A stretch of 64,000 nucleotides of DNA from Bacteroidales bacterium (GTDB taxonomy: Bacteria > Bacteroidota > Bacteroidia > Bacteroidales > Tenuifilaceae). The position numbers were made by a program, and so were the translations under genes. Shown here piece by piece: positions 9,293 to 17,278 of the stretch (positions are counted from its first letter, which is position 1; every line of letters starts with the position of its first letter). The notes beneath the pieces are model-generated. The model saw only the letters and a list, made by a program, of their open reading frames with translations, did no database searches and was not told the DNA's origin. The DNA is taken from positions 23,317 through 87,316 of the forward strand of contig JACABB010000023.1 in assembly GCA_013376985.1 (NCBI GenBank), given 5' to 3'.

Positions 9293-10204
9293 ATGAGTAT
9301 AAAAACTATTTTCCGAGATGCATTTCTATCTGCTATAGCTATAGTACTATTCACATCAATATCAACTGGACAAATTAAGCGTATGGATCACGATTTAGTG
9401 GTTGGCGATTTTAAAGTTCGCACACTTCAGGATGCTCAAATGTACCTTAAGCTAAACCTCCTTTCGGGGATTGAACATCAAGATGCCGTAAATTTAACAG
9501 GGGGCGCCGATTCTGCATGGACTCCAGTGAATGCTTATCTTGTGCAAACTCCAAATCATATAGTTTTAGTTGATGCTGGGGTTGGGAAATATCCTGGCGA
9601 GGATTCGGGGTATCTTTTGGAACAGCTCAAAAATGCAGGTGTTGATCCTTCTAAAATCGATCTTATACTCATCACCCATTTCCATTTTGATCATATCGGC
9701 GGATTGGTTTCGCCCGATGGGAAGCGTTTATTCCCAAATGCTGTTGTTCGTGCATCGCAAACGGAGAGTGATTTTTGGATGCGCGACTCTTCGTTGATAC
9801 CCAAAAATCTGCGGGTTAGAGCAGGTAAAATTAAGGCCACTCTTGCTTCGTACATTTCAGCAAACTCATACCGAACATTTCTCCCCAACGAGGATCTTGG
9901 CGATGGTATTAAGGCCTTATCTGCGTTCGGACATACTCCTGGGCATACCGTATTCTCCTTTTCATCGAAAGGGAATGAGCTTTGGTGTATTGGCGATTTA
10001 ATCCATTTTGGTGCTATTCAGTTCAAGCACCCTTTGGCTGGTGTTGTATTCGATAGCGATGGACAAATGGCCATTAACTCCCGTATTGACTTTTTTAGCC
10101 GTGCGGCTATGGCTCATATTATTCTTGCCGCTGCACATTTACCAGAGATGGTTCGTATTGAAAAGAATGGGGATACATTCGTTGCGATACCTGTTGAGAA
10201 GTAA
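9293..10204 (+). CDS. secreted MBL-fold metallohydrolase (lactonase-like)
   Basis: A 303-residue metallo-beta-lactamase-fold protein with a cleavable signal peptide (AFLSAIAIVLFTSISTGQ, about residues 10-27), so it should act in the periplasm or outside. The zinc motif THFHFDHIGG lies at about residues 128-137, followed by GHTPGH with the third histidine, IGDLIHFGA with the bridging aspartate, and a final histidine in AAAHLPE. This layout matches the AttM/AiiA-like and organophosphatase-like branch, which opens lactones or esters. The natural substrate cannot be assigned. AGGAGG upstream supports this start. It stands alone between repeat-rich gaps. Confidence 0.88.
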   Translation: MSIKTIFRDAFLSAIAIVLFTSISTGQIKRMDHDLVVGDFKVRTLQDAQMYLKLNLLSGIEHQDAVNLTGGADSAWTPVNAYLVQTPNHIVLVDAGVGKYPGEDSGYLLEQLKNAGVDPSKIDLILITHFHFDHIGGLVSPDGKRLFPNAVVRASQTESDFWMRDSSLIPKNLRVRAGKIKATLASYISANSYRTFLPNEDLGDGIKALSAFGHTPGHTVFSFSSKGNELWCIGDLIHFGAIQFKHPLAGVVFDSDGQMAINSRIDFFSRAAMAHIILAAAHLPEMVRIEKNGDTFVAIPVEK

Positions 10205-10249
10205 TTCAATTTTTTGATAAAGATTTTTTTTGATAAAAAAGATTAGCTA

Positions 10250-10346
10250 TTAACCGCAGAGTCCACAAAGAAAAAAACGCAAAGAGCGCAAGTATTTATT
10301 AACATCATTGCGAACTTTGCGAAATCTTATAATACTTTGCGGTTAA
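10250..10346. repeat. inverted repeat with TTAACCGCA ends
   Basis: TTAACCGCA at 10250-10258 pairs exactly with TGCGGTTAA at 10338-10346, and the interior has AACGCAAAGAGCGCAAG and GCGAACTTTGCGAA in opposite sense. It belongs to the same CGCAAAG-rich palindrome class as 3101-3250. It sits between convergent genes, where it could act as a bidirectional hairpin. Confidence 0.7.
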
Positions 10347-10415
10347 TTGACTTTAAGCCTTTACGAGAAATATTTTGATAACTTAAAGAGTTGATAGTAT
10401 GATGAAAAAGCCACT

Positions 10416-11009
10416 CTATTTCTTCGGTTGCTCCTTGGGTGGATTCAAACCATATGCAACACCCTCAACAAGATGTGTGGGAACTTCACCATAGCCGCCC
10501 TTTGATTCTCTCTTTTTAATTAGCACAATATATGCTCCCATGTTGGCGGCCTTTTTTTGGAGTCGAATGTTTGCACTTTGCTGTGCCGATTTGGCATCTC
10601 TGGCATTCTTAGATGATTGGGCATTAACCTTGCCCAGCTCATATAAACCGTTCACCTCTTCTGGGTTATCCGTTAAAACAATGGTTTTAAAATCACCTTG
10701 ATCAACCATCTCAAAAGCGGGTTTATTAAACATCTCAACCCTACCCGTACTATAAAGAATCTTATTGATTTGCTTCCTGGCCAACTCCTCCATCTTCGAT
10801 TTATTTAGAGGAAAGTATGATATTTTTGAGGAAGATACTCCATGAATTTTTCCCAAAAGTTTTTTTCCACTAACAAGAATAATGGTATCCACTTTTTCTG
10901 TGCCATCCTGATTGGCATTCTGGGTCCATCCGGGGAATGTCAAAAGCATAATAAAGAGAAAAAATAAAATCTGCTTTAACCCCCTAACCCTTTTGAATAG
11001 TTGAAACAT
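10416..11009 (-). CDS. secreted hypothetical protein
   Basis: A 197-residue protein with a signal peptide (ILFFLFIMLLTFPGWTQ, about residues 14-30). The N-terminal half carries DTIILVSGKKLLGKIHGVSSSKISYFPLNKSKMEELARKQINKILYSTGRVEMFNKP, a small beta domain seen in Bacteroidota proteins of unknown role that read like DUF-type strand repeats. The second half is helical, with a KNARDAKSAQQSANIRLQKKAANMGAY segment, then GGYGEVPTHLVEGVAYG. I cannot name a function. It points away from the membrane protein gene at 11119, both on the minus strand, about 110 nt apart. Confidence 0.7.
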   Translation of the reverse strand: MFQLFKRVRGLKQILFFLFIMLLTFPGWTQNANQDGTEKVDTIILVSGKKLLGKIHGVSSSKISYFPLNKSKMEELARKQINKILYSTGRVEMFNKPAFEMVDQGDFKTIVLTDNPEEVNGLYELGKVNAQSSKNARDAKSAQQSANIRLQKKAANMGAYIVLIKKRESKGGYGEVPTHLVEGVAYGLNPPKEQPKK

Positions 11010-11118
11010 AATAATATGATTTTGTTATAAATATACAAAGTCAATGCCAAGCACCCATTAATCAAAATGTAAATTTAACATTATAGGCATAACGAATCAA
11101 ACAGGAAAATAGTTTCAA

Positions 11119-11457
11119 TTATTTATTTCCCTGACATAAGAAGAAAAATCCCATAGAAATTGGGAAAAGATACATTACAAGACCTATATCAATTCGTCCA
11201 TTAAACGATATTACGAGCTGGTAAACCGAGAGCAAGAATATTATTAGGCCTGATATTACCGTTAATCCGGGTTTTGATAGAAAACCTCCGACAAGCAGAA
11301 GAACTGCAAAAATTACGAATGCTAACGATACATAAAACCGAATGCTTTCAAAATTAATTGGACTTATTCTGTTAATATAACTAAGAAACAAGTATAGTGC
11401 TAGGGTTATTCGGAGTAACCACATGGCAATAACTTGTCCGTATTTGAATGGCTGCAT
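11119..11457 (-). CDS. DoxX-like small integral membrane protein
   Basis: A 112-residue protein with four hydrophobic helices (about residues 10-25, 35-57, 63-83 and 89-108), a size and topology like the DoxX/DoxD-type membrane proteins of Bacteroidota. No catalytic motif can be seen. A divergent promoter pair lies between it and the acyltransferase gene that starts 70 nt away on the other strand. The DoxX resemblance rests on topology only. Confidence 0.6.
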   Translation of the reverse strand: MQPFKYGQVIAMWLLRITLALYLFLSYINRISPINFESIRFYVSLAFVIFAVLLLVGGFLSKPGLTVISGLIIFLLSVYQLVISFNGRIDIGLVMYLFPISMGFFFLCQGNK

Positions 11458-11459
11458 AC

Positions 11460-11490
11460 TTGTTTAGTTTTTTTTGTTAACCTATTTTTG
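11460..11490 (+). promoter_or_regulatory. promoter of the acyltransferase gene at 11527
   Basis: TTG at 11460-11462, a 20-nt spacer, then TATTTTTG at 11483-11490, a full match to the Bacteroidota consensus. The start codon lies 36 nt downstream. Confidence 0.6.
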
Positions 11491-11504
11491 TTGTATCTAA
11501 TTTT

Positions 11505-11536
11505 CAAAAATAGTTAAATCATCGATATGAGAACAA
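11505..11536 (-). promoter_or_regulatory. divergent promoter of the DoxX-like gene
   Basis: Read on the minus strand: TTG at 11534-11536, a 21-nt spacer, then TATTTTTG at 11505-11512, 48 nt before the start at 11457. Its -33 element lies inside the first codons of the divergent acyltransferase gene, so the two promoters are packed back to back. Confidence 0.5.
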
Positions 11537-12294
11537 ATACGTTCCTCAAAATAGTTCAGATAATCTACTCCATAATAGTTTGGCTATTCCTAGTTGTCTC
11601 ATGTATTCCTCTTTTTATAGTTGATTTTATTATCTGGCTTTTAACTTTTTGGTGGGATAAAAGAACATGGATTTTACACAGGTATTCTATTTTCTGGGCA
11701 TTAATATATATTTGGCTAAATCCGCTGTGGAAAATAGATGTCAAAGGACGTAAGAATATCAAGAAAAAGAAAACGTATGTGATTATTTCCAATCATCAAA
11801 GCGCACTGGACATAGTGGTTCTCTATGGTTTACAAACCCATTTTAAATGGATAGCAAAGCGTGAACTTTTTAAAGTTCCAATCGTTGGCTGGAATTTAAG
11901 ACTTAACCATCATGTTCCGATTAATCGTAATAACCCTAAAAGTGCTCTTGAGATGATGCAAAAAGCCGTTAACCATTTGAATCAGGGGAGTTCAATACTC
12001 GTTTTCCCAGAGGGAACACGCTCGGAGGATGGAACTATTAAGCGATTTAAGGATGGTGCCTTTATAATAGCAAAAAAAGCAGAAGTAGCTATTTTGCCTG
12101 TAGTTATTAACGGCACACTAGAAACACTTCCCAAAAGTGGTATGGTTGGAGGTCGTCAAACTTTTGTAATACGGGTATTACCAGAAATCCCTTACGATTC
12201 ATTTAAGGATAAAAGTCTTACTGATATCTCGAAAGAGATGCATCAGCTGCTTACAGAGGAGCATAAGAAGATAGCCCCGAAGTATTATAGCTAA
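11527..12294 (+). CDS. plsC: 1-acyl-sn-glycerol-3-phosphate acyltransferase
   Basis: A 255-residue PlsC-family acyltransferase. Two N-terminal hydrophobic stretches (about 10-45) are followed by the HX4D catalytic motif NHQSALDIV (about residue 90) and the glycerol-phosphate binding FPEGTRSEDG (about 159-168); VPINRNN precedes it. It should acylate lysophosphatidate at the inner membrane to give phosphatidate. A good promoter lies 37 nt upstream. A dispersed inverted-repeat element begins almost at its stop codon. Confidence 0.9.
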   Translation: MRTNTFLKIVQIIYSIIVWLFLVVSCIPLFIVDFIIWLLTFWWDKRTWILHRYSIFWALIYIWLNPLWKIDVKGRKNIKKKKTYVIISNHQSALDIVVLYGLQTHFKWIAKRELFKVPIVGWNLRLNHHVPINRNNPKSALEMMQKAVNHLNQGSSILVFPEGTRSEDGTIKRFKDGAFIIAKKAEVAILPVVINGTLETLPKSGMVGGRQTFVIRVLPEIPYDSFKDKSLTDISKEMHQLLTEEHKKIAPKYYS

Positions 12295-12298
12295 CCGT

Positions 12299-12452
12299 AG
12301 TTGCTAGTCACTGGTTGCAAGTTTCTAATTTTGTGGTTTACAGTACTTCATTCTTTTTGCATTTAATTTTAGTTATAACGATGAAATTTTGCATCAATAA
12401 TAATATCAAACAAATAACAAGATATCAGTAACTAGTAACTTGAGCTAACTAG
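12299..12452. mobile_element. dispersed TIR element, copy A
   Basis: A non-coding element that begins AGTTGCTAGTCACTGGTTGC and ends with AACTAGTAACTTGAGCTAAC. It shares its interior (TTTGTGGTTTACAG..ATTCTTTTT, TTTAATTTTAGTT, ATATCAAACAAATAAC) with the copies at 59649-59816 and 61608-61776, and only its ends are present at 9158-9200. With terminal inverted repeats, a constant size of 150-170 bp and no coding capacity, it behaves like a MITE or large REP unit. No transposase that could move it is in the window. Confidence 0.65.
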
Positions 12453-12584
12453 ATAAACCTATCACTCTAATCTTTTTTATTATTCCCTATCACAAAGTTT
12501 TTACAACCTTTTTTGCCTTCTGTTGTTAAAAGTATCGGCACGAAAAAAATTGCTTTTAACTACAAACCTTTTAAATTGATAGGA

Positions 12585-13496
12585 ATGTTTAACAAGATGA
12601 TTGCAGCAATGCTGCCCTATTTCCCTAAAAAACTAATCTGGATTTTTTCGAAGCGATATATCGCTGGTGAGAGTGTTGAAGATGCAATTAGAGCATCTAA
12701 GGAGCTGAATGCTCAAGGAATTAAAGTTACCATTGATATCCTTGGCGAATTCATAAAAACCCTTGATGAGGCTCAAAGGAATAAGGTTGAGTATATTGAG
12801 CTAATAGATAAAATTCAGAAGGAGAATATTGATGGAAATTACTCATTAAAGCCAACCATGTTCGGATTGCTCTTGGACAAAGAGGTTTGCTACAATCATA
12901 TCCGCGAGATTGTTGCAAAAGCCGCATCGTATGGCAATTTTATTAGGGTCGATATGGAGGACTCTCCTTGCACCGATATGGAGATAGAACTTTATCGTAG
13001 GCTGAAAGCCGAATTTCCGAGAAATGTTGGGTTGGTTGTACAGGCATATCTCAAACGCACTTTGCCCGATCTGCAGAACTTAATGGACATTCATACTAAA
13101 GAAATTCCCCTCAACTACCGATTATGCAAAGGCATATACGTTGAACCTGCTGCAATAGCATATAAGAAGTATGAGGAGGTGAATGAGCATTACCTCGAGG
13201 ATCTTGAGTTTATGTTTAAGAATGGCGTTTACCCAGGAATTGCAACGCATGATAAACCGTTGATAGATGGTGCATATAAACTCATCGAAAAGTATAATGT
13301 TCCAAAAAACATGTATGAATTCCAGATGCTCTATGGTGTAACCCCAGAATTACGAAAATCAATAGTAAGCAAAGGGCATACAATGCGAGTATACGTTCCA
13401 TTCGGCAAACAATGGTTTGGCTACTCAACACGTCGCTTAAAGGAGAATCCAAAAATGGCAAGCCTCATAATAAAAGCATTGTTTTTTAGAGGATAA
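12585..13496 (+). CDS. proline dehydrogenase
   Basis: A flavoprotein of about 303 residues with the proline dehydrogenase TIM barrel: KVTIDILGEF near the start, FIRVDMEDSPCTDMEIELYRRL (active-site strand and helix), YRLCKGIYVEP, GIATHDKPLID, and the closing VYVPFGKQWFGYSTRRLKENP that carries the paired arginines binding the substrate carboxylate. It oxidises proline to pyrroline-5-carboxylate and passes electrons to quinone. I start it at the ATG at 12585 (MFNKMI), where family members begin; an in-frame TTG at 12513 would add 24 residues. It is monofunctional, with no P5C dehydrogenase domain. A hairpin terminator follows directly. Confidence 0.88.
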   Translation: MFNKMIAAMLPYFPKKLIWIFSKRYIAGESVEDAIRASKELNAQGIKVTIDILGEFIKTLDEAQRNKVEYIELIDKIQKENIDGNYSLKPTMFGLLLDKEVCYNHIREIVAKAASYGNFIRVDMEDSPCTDMEIELYRRLKAEFPRNVGLVVQAYLKRTLPDLQNLMDIHTKEIPLNYRLCKGIYVEPAAIAYKKYEEVNEHYLEDLEFMFKNGVYPGIATHDKPLIDGAYKLIEKYNVPKNMYEFQMLYGVTPELRKSIVSKGHTMRVYVPFGKQWFGYSTRRLKENPKMASLIIKALFFRG

Positions 13497-13503
13497 AATA
13501 AGA

Positions 13504-13531
13504 AAGAGACTTTGACGGAAGTCTCTTTTTT
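13504..13531 (+). terminator. intrinsic terminator after proline dehydrogenase
   Basis: The 9-bp perfect stem AAGAGACTT / AAGTCTCTT with a 6-nt loop runs into a T tract, just after the stop codon of the proline dehydrogenase gene. Confidence 0.85.
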
Positions 13532-13555
13532 ATTTTGGAATGATATTGTTTTTAT

Positions 13556-13727
13556 ATGATTGTCCGTAATAATACCTAATGAAGAATAAATGATCCGAAT
13601 TGTCATTCCTGCAAATGCAGGAATCCAGTTCTTTATAATAGAGATTCCGGGACTTCGCCCGGAACCGAGTTTACGAACCGAACGTAGTGTGTTCAACGGA
13701 GTTAGTTCGGCGGAGCCAATGACAATG
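13556..13727. repeat. dispersed repeat with 50-bp conserved lead
   Basis: The lead ATGATTGTCCGTAATAATAC and the following 30 bases match 63393-63445 with few differences. Inside is the palindrome TCATTCCTGCAAATGCAGGAAT, then GACTTCGCCCGGAA and a GTTCGGCGGAGCCAATGACAA tail. It is non-coding, with short spurious frames on both strands. Confidence 0.6.
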
Positions 13728-13772
13728 GGTTGTGTTTTGCTTATAGGTATTATAACGGATATGAATATATTT

Positions 13773-15119
13773 TTATATTGATGGTGATATCGTATTGTAA
13801 ATTGAATTATTAAGTTGAATTAACTTTTCTGCTTTTTCGGTATTTCTAAATTTACAAATAACCCATTTAATATCTTCAAAAGACTTTAAAGCATATTTAC
13901 GCCAATGATAAGCAATAATTGCTCCCAAAATCAAACTCAATAAGTAGTAAAGTGAATAAATCCCATTACCAGAAATAGCCCAAAATACCAGAGTTTGAAT
14001 TATAAACATTATTGGGAAAATAAACATTCCCACCACAAGCCGAATAGAGCTGATAAACTGAACATCTTTAATTTTATTACTGGCTTTTTTAGTAACAGCA
14101 ATTGGGATTATATTATTTACAAACCCATAAACAAATAGAGGAAGAGTGATTAAGAGTACTGGAAGTTTTATCAGCAAACCCCAAAGTTTAAGACCCTTTG
14201 CCTGAATCGAATTCGATGACAAACCTGTTTCAGAAATCAGCTTTGAGCAGGATCTAACTTCGTCCATTAGACTTTGAAATTGCCCCGGACTATTTGTTTT
14301 GATTTTATCAACGGCAGCAATCATTTTTTTGTCTACCTCAAACCGAGAGTTTTGGTGTTTAGGCAGCTTTTTCGCTTTGATGTATGCTGGAGTAAATATT
14401 TCTCTGAGCATCTCATACTCGTCATAGTATGCTTCGTCATCAATCTGAATCATCTCAGCCTTCATGCCAACTTCAAGTTCCTCAATAAGGGCATTATAGG
14501 CTAAAGCAGTGTTTTGGCGATATAAATCAAGATATTTGCTAATATCAATGGGTTTACCAAAACGAATAAGCATTTTACTCCTAAAATTAACGTAGTTGCT
14601 ATAATTAAGGCCAACAGGAATTATATGAATATTCAATTTACCCTCACAAGCATCCTCTGCCTGAAATGCAATCCGGGCAATCCCCTTCTTTAGCGGACGA
14701 AGTCTACGTTGTCCAAAGTGGTTGCCTTCGGGAAGAATGCCTATACCTCTGTGGATTCTTAGAACGTCCAATGTTTTTCTAAAGACATCATCGTTTAGCT
14801 GGAGGTTCTGATATCCATCACGAATTCGATAAACCGGCAATATTTTCAGGAAAGTCAGAATTTTCCTTAAAGTTGATGTTTTAAACACATCGGCCCTTGC
14901 CAAATAAACGAGTTGCCATCTCCGGGCGCTAAGCACTGCTAACGCATCAATTAACGAATTTTGATGATTAGCGGCAAATATCAAACTTTTATCAAATGGA
15001 ATATCCTTAATACCTACAACAGTTGTATTAAAGTAGATTTTGAAAAAAAAATCGTGATACGATTTCAACAGGTGATAACCAAGTGACCATTGCTCAATTC
15101 TCTCTCTATCTGTAGGCAT
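13773..15119 (-). CDS. PlsC-family acyltransferase with C-terminal membrane region
   Basis: A 448-residue protein. The N-terminal acyltransferase domain has the HX4D motif NHQNSLID (residues 51-58, His52 and Asp58), VYRIRDG, and the ILPEGNH motif (128-134), where asparagine-histidine replaces the usual threonine-arginine. After a linker, residues about 315-420 hold three or four transmembrane helices. This two-part build is typical of Bacteroidota 'lysophospholipid acyltransferase' proteins that act on glycerol-3-phosphate or lysolipids at the inner membrane. The acceptor is unknown. It is a second acyltransferase besides the shorter PlsC at 11527. Confidence 0.82.
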   Translation of the reverse strand: MPTDRERIEQWSLGYHLLKSYHDFFFKIYFNTTVVGIKDIPFDKSLIFAANHQNSLIDALAVLSARRWQLVYLARADVFKTSTLRKILTFLKILPVYRIRDGYQNLQLNDDVFRKTLDVLRIHRGIGILPEGNHFGQRRLRPLKKGIARIAFQAEDACEGKLNIHIIPVGLNYSNYVNFRSKMLIRFGKPIDISKYLDLYRQNTALAYNALIEELEVGMKAEMIQIDDEAYYDEYEMLREIFTPAYIKAKKLPKHQNSRFEVDKKMIAAVDKIKTNSPGQFQSLMDEVRSCSKLISETGLSSNSIQAKGLKLWGLLIKLPVLLITLPLFVYGFVNNIIPIAVTKKASNKIKDVQFISSIRLVVGMFIFPIMFIIQTLVFWAISGNGIYSLYYLLSLILGAIIAYHWRKYALKSFEDIKWVICKFRNTEKAEKLIQLNNSIYNTISPSI

Positions 15120-15316
15120 AGTAAAATAAAATCAATGAATACATTATTAAATCAGCGATTGTAAAAATGATTATTTCTTTTCAATTTGCCAAACCATCAT
15201 CCAGAATCAACTTTCCCTAATTTATTTCTAATCTTACTAATCTTTTTAATCATTCATTTGTTGTTTAAACGGTAATATTAGCGTAATCCTTTAGCCCATG
15301 GTATTTATAAAAACCT

Positions 15317-15324
15317 TATTTTTG
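15317..15324 (+). promoter_or_regulatory. candidate -7 box of the cyd operon
   Basis: TATTTTTG matches TAnnTTTG; no TTG is at the right -33 distance. A start near 15331 would give a leader of about 150 nt and place a 12-bp inverted repeat at the very 5' end of the transcript. Confidence 0.4.
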
Positions 15325-15333
15325 ATAGTATGA

Positions 15334-15402
15334 AATGTTCATGTTGACAAAGAACACCAAGCACAATGATCAAAACATGAACATTCTATCTGAGCCTTGG
15401 TG
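15334..15402 (+). promoter_or_regulatory. pseudoknot-like inverted repeats in the cyd leader
   Basis: AATGTTCATGTT (15334-15345) pairs perfectly with AACATGAACATT (15374-15385). CACCAAG (15355-15361), inside that loop, pairs with CTTGGTG (15396-15402), outside it. The two helices interlock in the order of an H-type pseudoknot. The element lies between the candidate promoter and the first gene of the cyd operon. It could be a regulatory RNA structure, an operator, or one more dispersed palindromic repeat. Confidence 0.45.
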
Positions 15403-15482
15403 ATTAATATTATTCGAAGAAAAATGACAACTAATTATATATTAATTATTTATGAAATTTCATTCAGATAAATAATGGAAAG

Positions 15483-15701
15483 ATGCCGAACAATCCGATT
15501 AAATCTATAATTCAATTTTATTATGATGGTTTTAAAAGCATGACCATTGGTAAGACCCTTTGGACAATCATAATCATAAAACTCTTCATAATGTTTTTTA
15601 TCCTCAAACTTTTCTTTTTTCCTGATTTGCTAAAAAAGAATTTTAAAAACGATTCCGAAAGAAGTCGACATGTGCTCGAACAATTAACGAATAAAAAATA
15701 G
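15483..15701 (+). CDS. DUF4492 small membrane protein of the cyd operon
   Basis: A 72-residue protein: a short amphipathic N-terminus (IIQFYYDGFKSMTIGKTLW), one hydrophobic helix (IIIIKLFIMFFILKLFFFP, about 29-47) and a charged C-terminal tail. It matches the DUF4492 proteins that precede cydA throughout Bacteroidota and Campylobacterota. It ends 9 nt before cydA, so co-expression is clear. A role in assembly or stability of the oxidase is the obvious inference but is not shown by sequence. Confidence 0.85.
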   Translation: MPNNPIKSIIQFYYDGFKSMTIGKTLWTIIIIKLFIMFFILKLFFFPDLLKKNFKNDSERSRHVLEQLTNKK

Positions 15702-15710
15702 AAGCCATAT

Positions 15711-17276
15711 ATGATTGATAGTTTGGATATTTCGGTAGTCAGCTGGTCAAAAGCCCAGTTTGCGCTCACAGCCATGTATCATTGGATATTCGTACCACTA
15801 ACTCTTGGACTGGCATTTATAATTGCCTTCATGGAGACCCTATACGTCAAAACTGGAGACGAGGAGTGGAAAAAGATTACAAAATACTGGATGACACTCT
15901 TTGGGATAAACTTTGCTATTGGGATTGCAACGGGTATAATCCTTGAGTTTGAGTTTGGAACTAACTGGAGCAACTACTCGTGGTTTGTAGGTGATATTTT
16001 TGGTGCCCCCCTTGCCATTGAGGGTATCATGGCATTTTTCATGGAAACTACTTTTATAGCAGTGATGTTCTTTGGTTGGAATAAGGTTAGTAAGAGGTTT
16101 CACTTGATTTCGACATGGCTTGTTGCGATTGGTGCAAACCTTTCCGCCCTCTGGATTTTGGTTGCCAATGCATGGATGCAATACCCTGCAGGTATGCACT
16201 TTAATCCCGACACGGTGAGAAATGAGATGGTTAATTTCTGGGAGGTTTTATTCTCACCAGTGGCAGTGAATAAGTTTCTACACACCATTACATCAAGCTT
16301 TTTACTTGCATCGGTTTTTGTAATTGGAATAAGCGCATGGTATATGCTAAAAGGGCGACACATTCTTTTAGCAAAACGAAGTATTATAATTGCATCGGTT
16401 TTTGGACTTATTTCATCAGTATTTGTAGGATTTACTGGCGATGGTTCGGCCATAGAGGTTGCCCACAAGCAACCCATGAAACTTGCAGCAATGGAGGGGC
16501 TTTACAAAGGAAGCGAAGGGGTGGGATTGATTGCAATTGGGATGCCCACACCGGGTAAGGTTTATAACGATAATAAAGATCCTTATATTTTTAAAATTCA
16601 AATCCCAAAGATGCTTTCAATTCTCGGATACCACGATAAGGATGCCTTTGTACCCGGTATTACAGATATAATTGATGGTGGCTATACTTATAAAAACAAG
16701 AATGGCGAAGAGGTTGTTGCGCCTTCCACCGCTCAAAAAATTGAGAAAGGAAAGTTAGCCATTCAAGCTCTTGCCGACTATACAACTTCATCGGCAGAGG
16801 GAAACAAGGAGATGATGGCTTACCACAAGAATATTCTTAACGAAAATTTTGAGTATTTTGGATATGGCTACCTTAAAGACCCTGCTAGTACTATTCCAAA
16901 TGTCCCTCTGGTTTTTTACAGCTTTAGAGTGATGGTTGGATTAGGATTACTATTTATCGTCTTTTTCGGGTTGATTTTATTTTTGGTTCTCGAAAAGAAT
17001 CTTGAGCAAAAACGATGGTTACTAAAAACTTCAATCTTTATGATACCCCTAGCCTACCTTGCCAGTCAAGCAGGCTGGATTGTTGCTGAGGTTGGTCGTC
17101 AACCCTGGGTTATACAGGATATTCTTCCAACCTCTGCCGCAGTGTCGAATATTGGAGTTGGAGCGGTACAGGTAACATTCTTCCTTTTCTTTATAATTTT
17201 TACAATTCTACTTATAGCGGAGCTGAAAATTATGTTTAAACAAATTAAACTTGGACCAAAAGAGGGAGGAAATTAG
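15711..17276 (+). CDS. cydA: cytochrome bd ubiquinol oxidase subunit I
   Basis: A 521-residue CydA with about nine transmembrane helices. His24 in MYHWIFVPLT is the haem b595-side ligand region, the helix with WMQYPAGM follows, and VGRQPWVIQDILPTSAA is the conserved quinol-site segment near the C-terminal helices. The periplasmic Q-loop (about residues 250-380) is of the short to medium class, with an insertion rich in charged residues. It reduces oxygen to water with quinol electrons and has very high oxygen affinity. cydB starts 2 nt after it. Confidence 0.95.
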   Translation: MIDSLDISVVSWSKAQFALTAMYHWIFVPLTLGLAFIIAFMETLYVKTGDEEWKKITKYWMTLFGINFAIGIATGIILEFEFGTNWSNYSWFVGDIFGAPLAIEGIMAFFMETTFIAVMFFGWNKVSKRFHLISTWLVAIGANLSALWILVANAWMQYPAGMHFNPDTVRNEMVNFWEVLFSPVAVNKFLHTITSSFLLASVFVIGISAWYMLKGRHILLAKRSIIIASVFGLISSVFVGFTGDGSAIEVAHKQPMKLAAMEGLYKGSEGVGLIAIGMPTPGKVYNDNKDPYIFKIQIPKMLSILGYHDKDAFVPGITDIIDGGYTYKNKNGEEVVAPSTAQKIEKGKLAIQALADYTTSSAEGNKEMMAYHKNILNENFEYFGYGYLKDPASTIPNVPLVFYSFRVMVGLGLLFIVFFGLILFLVLEKNLEQKRWLLKTSIFMIPLAYLASQAGWIVAEVGRQPWVIQDILPTSAAVSNIGVGAVQVTFFLFFIIFTILLIAELKIMFKQIKLGPKEGGN

Positions 17277-17278
17277 TC

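Larger units (their letters stand above)
15120..15482. other. intergenic region with cyd leader signals
   Basis: The 5' half is plain AT-rich sequence with no gene. The 3' half carries a candidate -7 box and nested inverted repeats that would lie in the 5' leader of the cyd operon; they are described separately. Confidence 0.6.

Noticed and set aside
13421..13696. 91-residue minus-strand frame after proline dehydrogenase
   Set aside because: It runs through the proline dehydrogenase 3' end, the hairpin terminator and a dispersed repeat.
13590..13781. 63-residue plus-strand frame
   Set aside because: Lies within the dispersed repeat at 13556-13727; no family resemblance.
16100..16477. 125-residue minus-strand frame inside cydA
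   Set aside because: Antisense to a conserved membrane protein; cysteine- and histidine-rich shadow composition.
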